From assembly GCA_016190625.1 (NCBI GenBank), contig JACPQF010000013.1, positions 1 to 54,760 on the forward strand: DNA of 54,760 nt. The letters run 5' to 3'. This document shows positions 37,388 through 46,310 of this stretch, in pieces. This stretch comes from Chloroflexota bacterium. GTDB taxonomy: Bacteria; Chloroflexota; Dehalococcoidia; JACPQF01. How positions within the stretch are numbered: position 1 is the first letter of the stretch; each line of letters starts with the position of its first letter. The translations under genes and the position numbers were made by a program. Below the pieces are notes generated by a model. The model made no database searches and was not told where the DNA came from. It saw only the letters and a program-made list of their open reading frames with translations.

Positions 37388-38734
37388 TTGGATGGACCCG
37401 AAAACTCATTCCCGGTTGCTCTGCCGGCCGTCGTAGGCTTTCGTCGTGAGCCGGGTACAAAGGAAAAGCTGGCTGCCCTGCTGGAGGGTGATCTGGAATT
37501 CCGTGGGGAGAAGGGCGGCTACGCCTCTCACGACCTCCACGCCTTCGCCGCCAAGTTTCCGCCCCAGTTGCCCCTCGCTTTCATCCGCGGCCTGACGGCG
37601 CCAGGGGAGGTCGTTCTCGACCCGATGATGGGATCCGGCACGACCATAGTCGAGGCCATGCTAGAAGGACGAAAAGGCATTGGGTTCGATCTCGACCCGT
37701 TGGCCCTCAGGTTAGCCGATGCGAAGACGACCCCCTTGGCCGTGGGCAGACTCGAGAGCGCCGCACAGCAGGCGCTTGTTGCCGCAAGAGACCTGCTGTT
37801 GACCAATCAGAACGTCGTCAGTCGGTGGCTCGCCGACCGATTCGATAAACGAACCCGCGATTTCATCGACTTCTGGTTTCTGCCATCCACTCAACTCGAG
37901 CTGATGGCCCTCGTTCTGGCCATACAGGAGATCTCCGACGCGCCAGTACGTCGCTTTCTCGAACTCGTCTTCTCGTCCATAGTGGTGACCAAGTCGGGTG
38001 GTGTGTCGCGGGCGCGGGACCTGGCGCACAGCCGCCCTCATCGAGTCGAGAACAAGGTCCCGAGGAATGCGCTGGAGCAGTTTGCCATCAGACTACGTAA
38101 GAACGTCGCCAGCATCAGTCAAATCGGCGCCAACGGAGCTCCGGCGACGCCTCTGGCGGGCGACGCCCGGTTCTTGCCTATGGCCGATCGCGTGGTCGAC
38201 CTGGTGGTCACGTCGCCTCCCTACGCCAACGCCATGGACTACATGCGCGCCCACAAGTTCTCGCTGATCTGGTTGGGCTACCCGGTTGGCGACCTCTCCA
38301 AGCGGCGAGCGGAATACATCGGCTCGGAGCGGCCGGGGAATGGGCTGGCTTCCCAAGGCAAGCAGACCGGGCGGCCATCGGCGATCGTGCGGAGGCTGGC
38401 AGAGATCGACTCGAAGAAGGCAGCGATTCTGCGCAAGTATTTTGACGACATGGTGCTAGTCCTCGCGGAGATGTATCTCCTTCGACCGGACGGAGCGGCC
38501 GTCGTCGTGGTAGGCTCGTCCATCATGCGGGGCATTGACTTGGAAACCCACCGGTGTCTCGCCGACATCGCTGATCGTGTAGGCTTCGACGTAGTGGGTG
38601 TGGCACGGCGCGCTTTGGACCGCGACAAACGAATGATGCCGGCGCGATTCGACCGAAACGCAGCGTCGACCATCGAGCAGCGCATGCACGAAGAATATGT
38701 GATCGGACTTTATAAGGCTGGCGTCCTGCGGTGA
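37388..38734 (+). CDS. Orphan DNA methyltransferase (N4-cytosine/N6-adenine type)
   Basis: 448 aa. FAAKFPPQLPLAF and motif I VVLDPMMGSGTTIVEAM bind AdoMet, followed by GIGFDLDPLA; the catalytic motif IV is VTSPPYANAMDYM at about residue 275, the SPPY form usual in N4-cytosine enzymes. Motif I precedes motif IV. The helical insert between them (residues 110-245) may carry target recognition. TTG start at 37388. No restriction endonuclease is next to it, so it is an orphan or solitary methylase, perhaps regulatory or anti-restriction. Confidence 0.88.
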   Translation: MDGPENSFPVALPAVVGFRREPGTKEKLAALLEGDLEFRGEKGGYASHDLHAFAAKFPPQLPLAFIRGLTAPGEVVLDPMMGSGTTIVEAMLEGRKGIGFDLDPLALRLADAKTTPLAVGRLESAAQQALVAARDLLLTNQNVVSRWLADRFDKRTRDFIDFWFLPSTQLELMALVLAIQEISDAPVRRFLELVFSSIVVTKSGGVSRARDLAHSRPHRVENKVPRNALEQFAIRLRKNVASISQIGANGAPATPLAGDARFLPMADRVVDLVVTSPPYANAMDYMRAHKFSLIWLGYPVGDLSKRRAEYIGSERPGNGLASQGKQTGRPSAIVRRLAEIDSKKAAILRKYFDDMVLVLAEMYLLRPDGAAVVVVGSSIMRGIDLETHRCLADIADRVGFDVVGVARRALDRDKRMMPARFDRNAASTIEQRMHEEYVIGLYKAGVLR

Positions 38735-38777
38735 TGCACGACGAGGCCTATCAACAACTGCTGCGACGGAGCGCTGC

Positions 38778-39149
38778 TCAGGCTCTGGCTTTGAGGTGCG
38801 ACACCTCGGCGTTCAGGGCGCGAATGCGCGCCGACATGACCTGCACCATGTGGATCGCCAGAGAGGGATCCTCGTGCAGCCGCCGGAGGAAGGTCTTCCG
38901 ATCGATAGTCAGCGCCCTGACCTTGCCCAAGGCGCGCACGGTCGCCGAGCGAACGTCGCGATCCACCACCGCCATCTCCCCGAACATGTCGCCCTTCCCC
39001 AGTACCTTGATGAGCGTCTCTCGACCCTCTTCCTCGACCAGCACCTCGGCTTGTCCTTCCTGAATTACGTACATGCACTCGCCGGCCTCCCCTTGGCGGC
39101 AGATCGACTCACCGGATTCGTAAATCCTTCCTAGAGCTCCTGTTTCGAT
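38778..39149 (-). CDS. Stand-alone cyclic-nucleotide-binding protein with a probable ATC start
   Basis: 123 aa if begun at ATC 39149. The frame gives IETGALGRIYESGESICRQG, EAGECMYVIQEGQAEVLVEE, and the phosphate-binding cassette GDMFGEMAVVDRDVRSATVR, with the Glu and Arg that hold the cyclic phosphate; RSA is as in cAMP-binding CRP. No DNA-binding domain. The only ATG (39074) would delete the first beta strands. AAAGGAG lies seven bases before ATC, so either a rare start codon is used or the start was lost. It follows the second cNMP protein by 28 bases, third gene of the channel operon. Confidence 0.75.
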   Translation of the reverse strand: METGALGRIYESGESICRQGEAGECMYVIQEGQAEVLVEEEGRETLIKVLGKGDMFGEMAVVDRDVRSATVRALGKVRALTIDRKTFLRRLHEDPSLAIHMVQVMSARIRALNAEVSHLKARA

Positions 39150-39177
39150 GGTAGTCTCCTTTCGGTTGGTCCCCGGC

Positions 39178-39678
39178 TCAGCGAACGCCGAGGGCGAGGC
39201 TGAGGGCCATAGTGAGCTTGATTACGTCGCGATCCGTCCGGCGCAGACGGGACGAGAGAACGATGGCGATATTGCGAACAACCTGATATCCCAGCGACGG
39301 GTCCACGGCCACCAACCGCTCGAAGTCCTTATCGCTTATCTCCAGAACCTCGCACTCTCTCCGGGCTGTGACCGTCGCCGAGCGCTCCATGCCCTCCAGA
39401 AGCCCCATCTCGCCAAAGAACTGCGGCGCATGCAGGCTGACGAGAAGTTTCTCTTTCATTCCGTCGTCTGGCAACAAGACAGGAAAGCCGAAGCGCATCG
39501 TCACTTCGACGGAGCCTTCTGTGAGGATGTATAGCGAATTGCCCGTTTCGCCCTCGCGCACCAGGGCGGTGTTCGCGGCAACGCGTCGCGATCTGCCGAC
39601 TCTCAGGATTTCGCCGATTTGGGCGTCGCTCAACCCGGCAAGAATCGGGACGGTTCGTAGTTTTTCAATGCTGCTCAC
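39178..39678 (-). CDS. Stand-alone cyclic-nucleotide-binding protein
   Basis: 166 aa. Typical CAP_ED fold: LAGLSDAQIGEILRVGRSRR, LVREGETGNSLYILTEGSVE, the phosphate-binding cassette FFGEMGLLEGMERSATVTAR with Glu, Arg and the CRP-like RSA, and an end helix (RNIAIVLSSRLRRTDRDVIK). No DNA-binding or catalytic domain follows. GTG start overlaps the K+ channel stop (GTGA), so it is translationally coupled to the channel. It most likely senses cAMP and acts on the channel protein (inference). Confidence 0.88.
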   Translation of the reverse strand: MSSIEKLRTVPILAGLSDAQIGEILRVGRSRRVAANTALVREGETGNSLYILTEGSVEVTMRFGFPVLLPDDGMKEKLLVSLHAPQFFGEMGLLEGMERSATVTARRECEVLEISDKDFERLVAVDPSLGYQVVRNIAIVLSSRLRRTDRDVIKLTMALSLALGVR

Positions 39679-40970
39679 GCTGTCCTCGGAATACCCACGG
39701 CGGTATCGCCCTTGCAGATCACGTAATCATCATTCGGGTTGACCAGCACACGATTCATTGCTTTCTCAAACCGGAGATAATCTACGCCAGCCTTGGTAAA
39801 CTGGCTTCTGATGAATTGGTCGACCAGAGAGTAATCGTCCGATAGCAGATCGTCGAGAGTAAGACCCTTTTCCCCGGTGACGATGGCCAGCGTAAGGAAT
39901 CCCTGGCGGGTACGCAGGGCATCGAAAAGCTCGCCAAAGCTGCGGCCCACGAACTCTGCCGGCACGGGTTCGCTCCTTAGGCCGCCGCCCGAATGGGAAA
40001 GCACCCGGCGCGCCACCAAAGAAATTCCGGGTGTCGTAGCCGTGCTCGACAGAAGGAAGCTGTTGAACTCGCCATCGATCACGATGTCGTCGGCGCCGGC
40101 TCGACGCAAGTGAATCTCACTCCGCATATCGTGCGCTTCGGCGGTCACTTTGATGTTGGCTTTGAGGCTCTTCAGCGCCAGCGTAACGAGGGCGGTCCGT
40201 TCGTCAGATGCCATCGCTCCGCGCGAGACATCCGCGAGAACTACGGCGGCCCTCGCCTTGCCTACGTTGGCCCGGGACAGAACGCTCTCGACCGCCGGGT
40301 CGCCGTTCACGTGGATAATGTCTCTGTCGTGATGCCGGAGCAGCACCTCTTTTATCACTTCCTCCGGCATTTCGTTGACCAACACCACTTGCTCTTCCGG
40401 ATCCGCCAGAAGTCCTTCGACTACTCGATCGGCCTGTTGATTCCAGCCACAAACGAGCACATGGTCCTTCATCATCTCGATCACCTCCAACCCGAGGTCC
40501 CTCCTAATTCTGGCCGCGACCATGACCGAGGCCAGAGTGGCGGTGAATAGCGACATTAATGTCATGCCACCAAGGATCAAAAGCACGCCGACGAACCGGC
40601 CCGGGGCGGTCCGTGGAGTGTAATCGCCGTAGCCAACTGTGGTCATCGTCACGATTCCATACCAAAGCGCTTCGCCAAATGAAGCGAACGACTCACCACC
40701 AGCTCGCGTCTCGATGAGATAGACAGCTCCTGCTCCGACTATGAGCAGAGCGAAGGAGATCGCGGCAAGCAAAGGGATCTTCGCCCGACGCATGGCCTGC
40801 AAGTAGTGCTGAACCAGACCTACGACGTTGCCCACGCCTGACGATGATGAGACAGGCCTGAGTTGAGGTCGGCTGTTTTTCGCTTCACCACGCCGTGAGA
40901 CGCGGCCAGATTCGGCCGACGTTTCAATCGAAGCTTTCCGTTTGGCTATGGCTTGCGCCATTGTTCTCAT
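39675..40970 (-). CDS. MthK-like K+ channel with RCK/TrkA domain
   Basis: 431 aa. Basic N-terminus (1-60), helix 1 (about 66-88), pore helix and selectivity filter TVGYGD (111-116), helix 2 (about 124-150), then an RCK NAD-binding fold beginning [20 protein letters not shown], close to MthK's CGW motif, and a C-terminal RCK-C-like part ([22 protein letters not shown]). It conducts K+ when its cytoplasmic ring opens. First gene of an operon with two separate cNMP-binding proteins, which suggests gating by cyclic nucleotide in trans. Confidence 0.92.
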   Translation of the reverse strand: MRTMAQAIAKRKASIETSAESGRVSRRGEAKNSRPQLRPVSSSSGVGNVVGLVQHYLQAMRRAKIPLLAAISFALLIVGAGAVYLIETRAGGESFASFGEALWYGIVTMTTVGYGDYTPRTAPGRFVGVLLILGGMTLMSLFTATLASVMVAARIRRDLGLEVIEMMKDHVLVCGWNQQADRVVEGLLADPEEQVVLVNEMPEEVIKEVLLRHHDRDIIHVNGDPAVESVLSRANVGKARAAVVLADVSRGAMASDERTALVTLALKSLKANIKVTAEAHDMRSEIHLRRAGADDIVIDGEFNSFLLSSTATTPGISLVARRVLSHSGGGLRSEPVPAEFVGRSFGELFDALRTRQGFLTLAIVTGEKGLTLDDLLSDDYSLVDQFIRSQFTKAGVDYLRFEKAMNRVLVNPNDDYVICKGDTAVGIPRTA

Positions 40971-41054
40971 CCTTACAGCATGCTCGACTGCGGCTTTGCG
41001 CCAGTCAAAGCCGATCCGCTCTTCCTCGAACCCTCACTTGCGAGACCGCGCCCA

Positions 41055-41083
41055 ATCATACAGCAAGCCTTGCGAACTTTCAA
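41055..41083 (-). promoter_or_regulatory. Promoter of the K+ channel operon
   Basis: Minus strand TTGAAA (41083-41078), exact 17-bp spacer, TATGAT (41060-41055). Expected transcript start about 41048, 78 bases before the channel ATG. Confidence 0.7.
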
Positions 41084-41115
41084 GCAGTTCTGCCCAGCGA
41101 AAATCAGGATTGGGA

Positions 41116-41144
41116 TTGACAAGCTACGGTGAGCCTGCTAGTAT
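41116..41144 (+). promoter_or_regulatory. Promoter of the FecR-cyclase operon
   Basis: TTGACA (41116-41121), 17-bp spacer, TAGTAT (41139-41144) with an extended TG two bases before. Its -35 is 32 bp from the divergent channel promoter's -35, so one bound regulator could control both. Confidence 0.75.
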
Positions 41145-41199
41145 TGCCGCGCTGGTACTTTGGGGTTGCCCCGACAGGGCTACATCCACGAGGAGTGAC

Positions 41200-43905
41200 G
41201 TGAAGCGGCGAATTATCGGGGTAGTGCCAAGGGTCATGGGGGGTCGCCGCGGTCGGCTGCAGCTGGTGGTCGGCGTAGTCCTCGTCGCGGTTGTGGCAGG
41301 ATTCCTCTTATCGGGCACCTTCCCCTTTTCGCCGCAATCGGCGTTGGCCTCCACTACCACTCTCACCATTCTCTCAGCCGAGGTCAGCGTGCAAATCGCC
41401 GGTGAGGATACCTGGCGCCCCGGACGAGATGGAATGACAATGAGGGCCGGCGATCGCATCCGCACCGGCACCGATGGCCGAGCCATCATCACCTTCTTCG
41501 AGGGCTCCACAACTGAACTGGAGCCGGAGACTGACCTCACTATCCAGGTTCAGGAAGCAGCCAGAGAGACCGGCTCAGTCACCATCAAGTTGAAGCAATG
41601 GATGGGCAGGACCTGGAGCCGGGTAGTTCAGATGGCAGACCCGGCCTCCCGTTACGACATCGAGACGCCGGCCGCGGTGGCAACGGTCAGGGGGACTCTA
41701 TTCGACGTAGTCGTCGAGCGCGATGGATCCACACAGGTAAAAGTGACGGAGGGACGGGTTCAAGTGGCATCCGACGCTGGTGATGTCAGCGTCGACGCGG
41801 GCTACGAGACACAAGTGGTGCAGGGAGAGACGCCACAGTCTCCCGTGCCCATGCCCGTGCAGCGCAACAGGCTGCTCTTGGAGCTGCACTCCCCCGTCTG
41901 GATGTTGATCGTGGACCCCCATGGCCGAAGCGTGGGAGTTGTCCCCCCCGGCGTCGAGGTGAACCAGGTGCCAGGCGCCCGCACTACACCGCCTTCAGAA
42001 GAGCCACAGGTGGTTGAGCTGAGCCAGGTCGTCGATGGCGACTACCGCATCGTTCTATACCGGAAAGAGCCAGGCAGCTTCGGCTTTACGGCGACTGGGT
42101 TGTCGGGCGAGTCCGTTGTGTTCAATTACTCCCGCCAAGAACAGATCTCCGACGCCGCGCAGTTGGGGGTGAACCTCAGGCTAAACTTGTCGCAAGGCGA
42201 CCTAGTGGGCGCCGATTTGGGAGCGTTCACTAACATGGACGGCAAGTCACCGGCCAAGGTAGTCCTGATCAAGGCGGTCGTAGAACAGGTAACCAAGACG
42301 TCGGGAGGCGTCTCAATTGCTGGCGCGGCTCGGATAGGCGTTAACTCGGCCGGACCATCGGCTGGCGGGTCCGTTTCAAGCCCGACTCACCTGCCGACCG
42401 TGCACCAAACTGGCACTCCGAATCCAACCATCGTGTCCACGTCCACGATGGCGAATGCCAATTCGCCTTTTCTCCGTGCTACCGCGGTGAGCACCGCTAA
42501 TGCGGCGGCGCTGCTAGCGACTACGCCCACGCCGGCCGGGACGCCAGATGCCATTCCGTCTTCAACGAATACGCCGAGCGCCACCGAAACACCGGTCGCT
42601 TCGCCGACTCTGGCCGTTGTCTCTGTAAGCACCTCTGCACCGTTAGGCGATACGCCAACAGCGCCCGCTGCTCCGACCGAGACGCCCACGGCTGGAACGC
42701 CGGAGACGCCCACCTCTACTCCAACTAACACCCTGACGCCTACCCTCACGGCAACCGACACTCCTACCGCCGTTGTGACTGCTACGCCAACTGAGACTGC
42801 TACCGCCACGTCCACCGGCACAAGAACGCCTATTCCCACGGCGACGCACACGCCCACTTCTGCGCCAGCCGACACTCCAACGCCCACTCCTACGCCAACC
42901 GAGACTGCCACCGCTACGGCGACAGACACCTTCACGGTCACTCCTACGGCGACTCACACGCCGACTGCCGCACCAACCGATACCGCGACGCCGACATCTA
43001 CGCCAACCGAGACTGCTGCTCCCACGCCAACGGAGACCGCGACTTCTACGGCGACCGGCACTGCGACCTCTACGCCTACTTCGACGGCGACCAATACCTG
43101 GACGCCCACTACGACGCCAACCGAGTCCGCCACGTCTACACCCACTGGCACGGCGACGGCCACTGCTACGCCAACCGAGACTGAGGCGCCCACGCCCACC
43201 GAGACGGCCACCTCTGAGGCGACTCAAACGTCTACCGCTACGCCTACTTCTACGCCGACCGCCACACCCACTCCGACGGCTACCTCGACCGCCATGCCTA
43301 CTTCTACATCGACCGATACGCCAACGGCCACAGCAGCCAGCACGTCCACGCCGACCGCTACGTCCACGCCGACCGTTACGTCCACGCCAACCGCCACGCC
43401 TACCTCATTGGTGACCAACGGCGATTTTGAGACTCCGGTCATAGGTGGCTCTTGGAAGAATTTTGGAACAGGGCAGAATATCGGCGGTTGGCAGGTATCG
43501 TCTGGCAACGTAGACTTGGTCAAGACAACCTACTTGGGGGCCGCCAAGAATAGCCAATGGATCGACGTCAGCGGCGGCACGAACGGCGCCGTATACCAGG
43601 ATCTGGCGACGACATCGGGGTATTTCTATTCTCTCCGGTTTGCCCTAGCGGGCAATCCGGCTAACTCAAACGAGACGCAACCTATTAAGGTAATGCAAGT
43701 ATGGTGGGATGGCAAGCTAGCCGGTTCCCTCCAATTCGACGTGAGGGGCCATTCCGGAACCAACATGGGATGGGAATACCATAGCTACACCACCCTGACG
43801 GCGTCGTCATCGTCGACGCGGCTGGAGTTCAGAAGCCTTACGAACTCGGCGTACGGACCCGGGCTCGACGACGTGTCGGTTACGCCAGAGAACACGTCGG
43901 ACTAG
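41200..43905 (+). CDS. FecR-domain surface protein with Thr/Pro stalk and choice-of-anchor C-type domain
   Basis: 901 aa from GTG at 41200 (AGGAG four bases before). Membrane anchor (about 20-42); FecR-like domain (about 50-210) with [20 protein letters not shown] and [19 protein letters not shown]; a further beta domain to about 410; then some 330 residues of Thr/Pro-rich repeats (TPTET, TATPT, TSTPT) to about 740; and a C-terminal domain [46 protein letters not shown], resembling the choice-of-anchor C/DUF642 fold. The open frame further upstream is not real. A stalked sensor or adhesin; FecR proteins often accompany CHASE2 cyclases, as here. Confidence 0.88.
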   Translation: MKRRIIGVVPRVMGGRRGRLQLVVGVVLVAVVAGFLLSGTFPFSPQSALASTTTLTILSAEVSVQIAGEDTWRPGRDGMTMRAGDRIRTGTDGRAIITFFEGSTTELEPETDLTIQVQEAARETGSVTIKLKQWMGRTWSRVVQMADPASRYDIETPAAVATVRGTLFDVVVERDGSTQVKVTEGRVQVASDAGDVSVDAGYETQVVQGETPQSPVPMPVQRNRLLLELHSPVWMLIVDPHGRSVGVVPPGVEVNQVPGARTTPPSEEPQVVELSQVVDGDYRIVLYRKEPGSFGFTATGLSGESVVFNYSRQEQISDAAQLGVNLRLNLSQGDLVGADLGAFTNMDGKSPAKVVLIKAVVEQVTKTSGGVSIAGAARIGVNSAGPSAGGSVSSPTHLPTVHQTGTPNPTIVSTSTMANANSPFLRATAVSTANAAALLATTPTPAGTPDAIPSSTNTPSATETPVASPTLAVVSVSTSAPLGDTPTAPAAPTETPTAGTPETPTSTPTNTLTPTLTATDTPTAVVTATPTETATATSTGTRTPIPTATHTPTSAPADTPTPTPTPTETATATATDTFTVTPTATHTPTAAPTDTATPTSTPTETAAPTPTETATSTATGTATSTPTSTATNTWTPTTTPTESATSTPTGTATATATPTETEAPTPTETATSEATQTSTATPTSTPTATPTPTATSTAMPTSTSTDTPTATAASTSTPTATSTPTVTSTPTATPTSLVTNGDFETPVIGGSWKNFGTGQNIGGWQVSSGNVDLVKTTYLGAAKNSQWIDVSGGTNGAVYQDLATTSGYFYSLRFALAGNPANSNETQPIKVMQVWWDGKLAGSLQFDVRGHSGTNMGWEYHSYTTLTASSSSTRLEFRSLTNSAYGPGLDDVSVTPENTSD
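42400..43420 (+). repeat. Degenerate Thr/Pro-codon repeat tract
   Basis: About 1 kb of near-periodic ACN-CCN codons (ACGCCNACN...) encoding the stalk. The periodicity creates several long artefactual antisense frames of Val/Gly/Ser/Arg. Prone to length changes by slippage. Confidence 0.85.
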
Positions 43906-43940
43906 CTACCCTCAACTCTTCTAGAAGGGATGATAATCTC

Positions 43941-46013
43941 ATGTCGCGATCTCGCCGCCGTACTCTGATTGCGGTTGCCCTGGCCCTGGTCTCTGGCATG
44001 GTGCTGTTGGCCGCCGCCAGTTTTGGCCTTCTCACCACCTGGCAGGCCCAGAGCACGGATTTCTTGTTCAAGACCAAGGCGGCCGAAAGCTCGTCGCGGG
44101 TGGGGATCGTCGCCATTGACGAACGCTCGCTAAGAGAGATGGGCGGTGACGGACGCGTTTTCAACTGGCCGCGCTCTCACTACGCCAAGGTAATGTCGGC
44201 CCTGTCCGAAGCTGGCGCCCGCGTCATAATCGTGGACGTGCTATTTGATACGCCAACCGGAGAGGATGACGCCCTGGCGAAGGCGATTTCGTCAGGAACC
44301 GTAGTTTTGCCTATCGTGGGGGAACTGCCGAGCTCCGCGCCGTCGGGAGCACCGATGGCTTACGATCTCGCGGTATCGCCGGCGCCCGTTCTCGCTCGCG
44401 CCGCCACCGGACTCGGCCACGCCAACGTCAATCCGGATGGCGATGGCACGGTACGCCGCCAGCAACTGGTCGTCAGCAGCCAGGGGCAAGACATCCCGTC
44501 TTTGGCTTTGGTGGCGGCAGCCCGCTACCTGCGGCGCCCGAGCGTGCTCGAAGGGCCTCCCGCCAATGGTTCATTACCGTTCGCCGGCCGGGCCATTCCT
44601 ATTTCCGATGGCCGCCGGGGAATGCTAATCAACTTTCTTGGCGCTCCCTACGAGGCTGGCCGGCGATCGGCCTTCCCGGTCGTGTCGTTCGTGGACGTAT
44701 TGCGGGACGCAGCAGACCTGAAGCCGTTGAAGGACCGGGTGGTGTTGATTGGGGTAGCCGCTTTGGGTTATGCAGACGACTATTGGACTCCTGCCTCCAT
44801 CGGCAGGAAGATGTCGGGGGTCGAAGTGACCGCCAACGCGGTGGAGACCATCCTGCGCCCGGCTTTTCTCCGCCCCGTGGGCTCTGCCGCTAACGCCGTC
44901 CTGATAATCGTGTTGTCCCTACTCAGCGGCGTGGCCGCCGTTCATTTTCGCATAGTCCGCGCCGCCATCGCGGCTGTCGTTCTCGTCATCTTGTATTTCC
45001 TGGGTTCCTTTACGCTATTCGATGGCGGAATTGTAGCCAATCTGGTTTATCCGCCGCTGGCTCCCCTCCTGGCTTTCGGTGTGATCGTCATCTACCGCGT
45101 ACTTTTCGTGGAAGCCGATCAGCGCGCCGCCCGGCGTCTTTTGGCAGGCTATCTGTCTCCTGCGGTGATGGCGGAGGTGCTCAAAGATCCCGATCGGCTC
45201 CATTTAGGAGGCGAGAAGCGTCAGATGACCATTCTGTTCTCCGACATTAGGGGTTTCACTACGTATTCTGAACAGATGGAGTCCGGGGCCCTGGCCAGCT
45301 TGCTAAACGAGTATCTGACGGAGATGAGCGCCGTGGTCTTCGAGCAGGAGGGTGTGGTAGACAAGTACATAGGCGATGGCTTAATGGCTTTTTGGGGAGC
45401 GCCGATGTCCCAAGAGGATCACGCCCGCCGGGCTTGCCTGGCGGCCTTAGGGATGATGCGCCGCCTTCGGGAACTCCACCGGCGCTGGCAGGAGAGGGGA
45501 ATCCCCGCCTTCAATATCGGCATCGGCATCAACAGCGGCATCGTGTCGGTCGGCAACATGGGATCCAAGGAGAGGTTTTCCTACACGGTCATCGGCGATG
45601 CCGTAAACCTGGCCTCCCGCATCGAGGGGCTAACCAAGCTATACGGCACGGGAATCATCGCCAGCGAGGCTACCCTCAAACTGGCAGGCGAGGATGTCGA
45701 CCGGCGCTTCCTCGACCTCGTGGCGGTGAAGGGAAAGCACGAACCCGTGGCAGTCTACGAACTGGCGCAGCCCGCAGATGGCGATGAAGCCGGCGTTCGG
45801 ACTGACCGGCGGGAGCTGCGGCGATTGTACGATGAAGGGCTGCAATTGAGCGCCGAGCGCCGCTGGCAGGAGGCAATCGCGACCTTCCAACGCATTCAGA
45901 AAGATTGGCCCGACGACGGGCCTTCCGCCTTCCACCTTCAGCGCTGCCGCGAGCTAGCCGAGAATCCGCCACCGGCTGAGTGGGATGGAGTGTACGTAGC
46001 CAAGTCGAAGTAA
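43941..46013 (+). CDS. CHASE2-domain class III adenylate cyclase
   Basis: 690 aa. Helix (about 8-30), extracellular CHASE2 domain (about 30-315: STDFLFKTKAAESSSRVGIV, VFNWPRSHYAKVMSAL, VDVLFDTPTGEDD, KDRVVLIGV), three helices (about 320-395), then a class III cyclase (about 430-615). Metal Asps in LFSDIRGFTTYSE and YIGDGLMAFWG, adenine-selecting Lys in DKYIGDG and Asp in TVIGDAVNLASRIEG with the transition-state Asn and Arg. A short C-terminal helical repeat follows. Converts ATP to cAMP. It lies 35 bases after the FecR-like gene and is divergent from the channel and cNMP-binding operon. Confidence 0.94.
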   Translation: MSRSRRRTLIAVALALVSGMVLLAAASFGLLTTWQAQSTDFLFKTKAAESSSRVGIVAIDERSLREMGGDGRVFNWPRSHYAKVMSALSEAGARVIIVDVLFDTPTGEDDALAKAISSGTVVLPIVGELPSSAPSGAPMAYDLAVSPAPVLARAATGLGHANVNPDGDGTVRRQQLVVSSQGQDIPSLALVAAARYLRRPSVLEGPPANGSLPFAGRAIPISDGRRGMLINFLGAPYEAGRRSAFPVVSFVDVLRDAADLKPLKDRVVLIGVAALGYADDYWTPASIGRKMSGVEVTANAVETILRPAFLRPVGSAANAVLIIVLSLLSGVAAVHFRIVRAAIAAVVLVILYFLGSFTLFDGGIVANLVYPPLAPLLAFGVIVIYRVLFVEADQRAARRLLAGYLSPAVMAEVLKDPDRLHLGGEKRQMTILFSDIRGFTTYSEQMESGALASLLNEYLTEMSAVVFEQEGVVDKYIGDGLMAFWGAPMSQEDHARRACLAALGMMRRLRELHRRWQERGIPAFNIGIGINSGIVSVGNMGSKERFSYTVIGDAVNLASRIEGLTKLYGTGIIASEATLKLAGEDVDRRFLDLVAVKGKHEPVAVYELAQPADGDEAGVRTDRRELRRLYDEGLQLSAERRWQEAIATFQRIQKDWPDDGPSAFHLQRCRELAENPPPAEWDGVYVAKSK

Positions 46014-46035
46014 CCCGGCTGCTCTTCTGATTGAG

Positions 46036-46064
46036 TTGCGTCCGTTTGCGATTTCTGCTATAAT
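46036..46064 (+). promoter_or_regulatory. Promoter of the tRNA gene
   Basis: TTGCGT (46036-46041), 17-bp spacer and perfect TATAAT (46059-46064) with extended TG. The expected transcript starts about 75 bases before the mature tRNA. Confidence 0.7.
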
Positions 46065-46144
46065 CAGCGCGGACGGACCACATACAACGACGTGGTTCCT
46101 TGCAGTCTCCGCTCTTCATGATGAGGATCGAAGCAACCATACCT

Positions 46145-46221
46145 GGCGCATTCGTCTAGCGGCCCAGGACACCTCCCTCTCAAGGAGGAGACCACCGGTT
46201 CGAATCCGGTATGCGCTACCA
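46145..46221 (+). tRNA. tRNA-Glu (CUC anticodon) with encoded CCA
   Basis: Acceptor GGCGCAT pairs with ATGCGCT (first pair G-U); D arm GTCT...GGAC; anticodon stem CCTCC/GGAGG with loop CTCTCAA giving anticodon CUC; T arm ACCGG-TTCGAAT-CCGGT; discriminator A then CCA. All four stems fold. The CCA end is in the DNA. Total 77 bases. Confidence 0.93.
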
Positions 46222-46310
46222 ATCGCCTTCACGGCGAACAAATCGAGCAGGAGTAGGCTCCCCGTCGACCGAGGCCACCGACCATTCGTGGCCTTGTTCT
46301 ATTGTGACAG

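Noticed and set aside
42387-43227. Long minus-strand frames rich in Val/Gly and Ser/Arg opposite the FecR-like stalk
   Set aside because: They arise from the ACN-CCN codon periodicity of the Thr/Pro repeat and have no start signal.
41200-43905. Longer FecR-like protein starting at 40942
   Set aside because: The extra 86 codons overlap the divergent promoters and the channel start, with no homology; GTG at 41200 has AGGAG.
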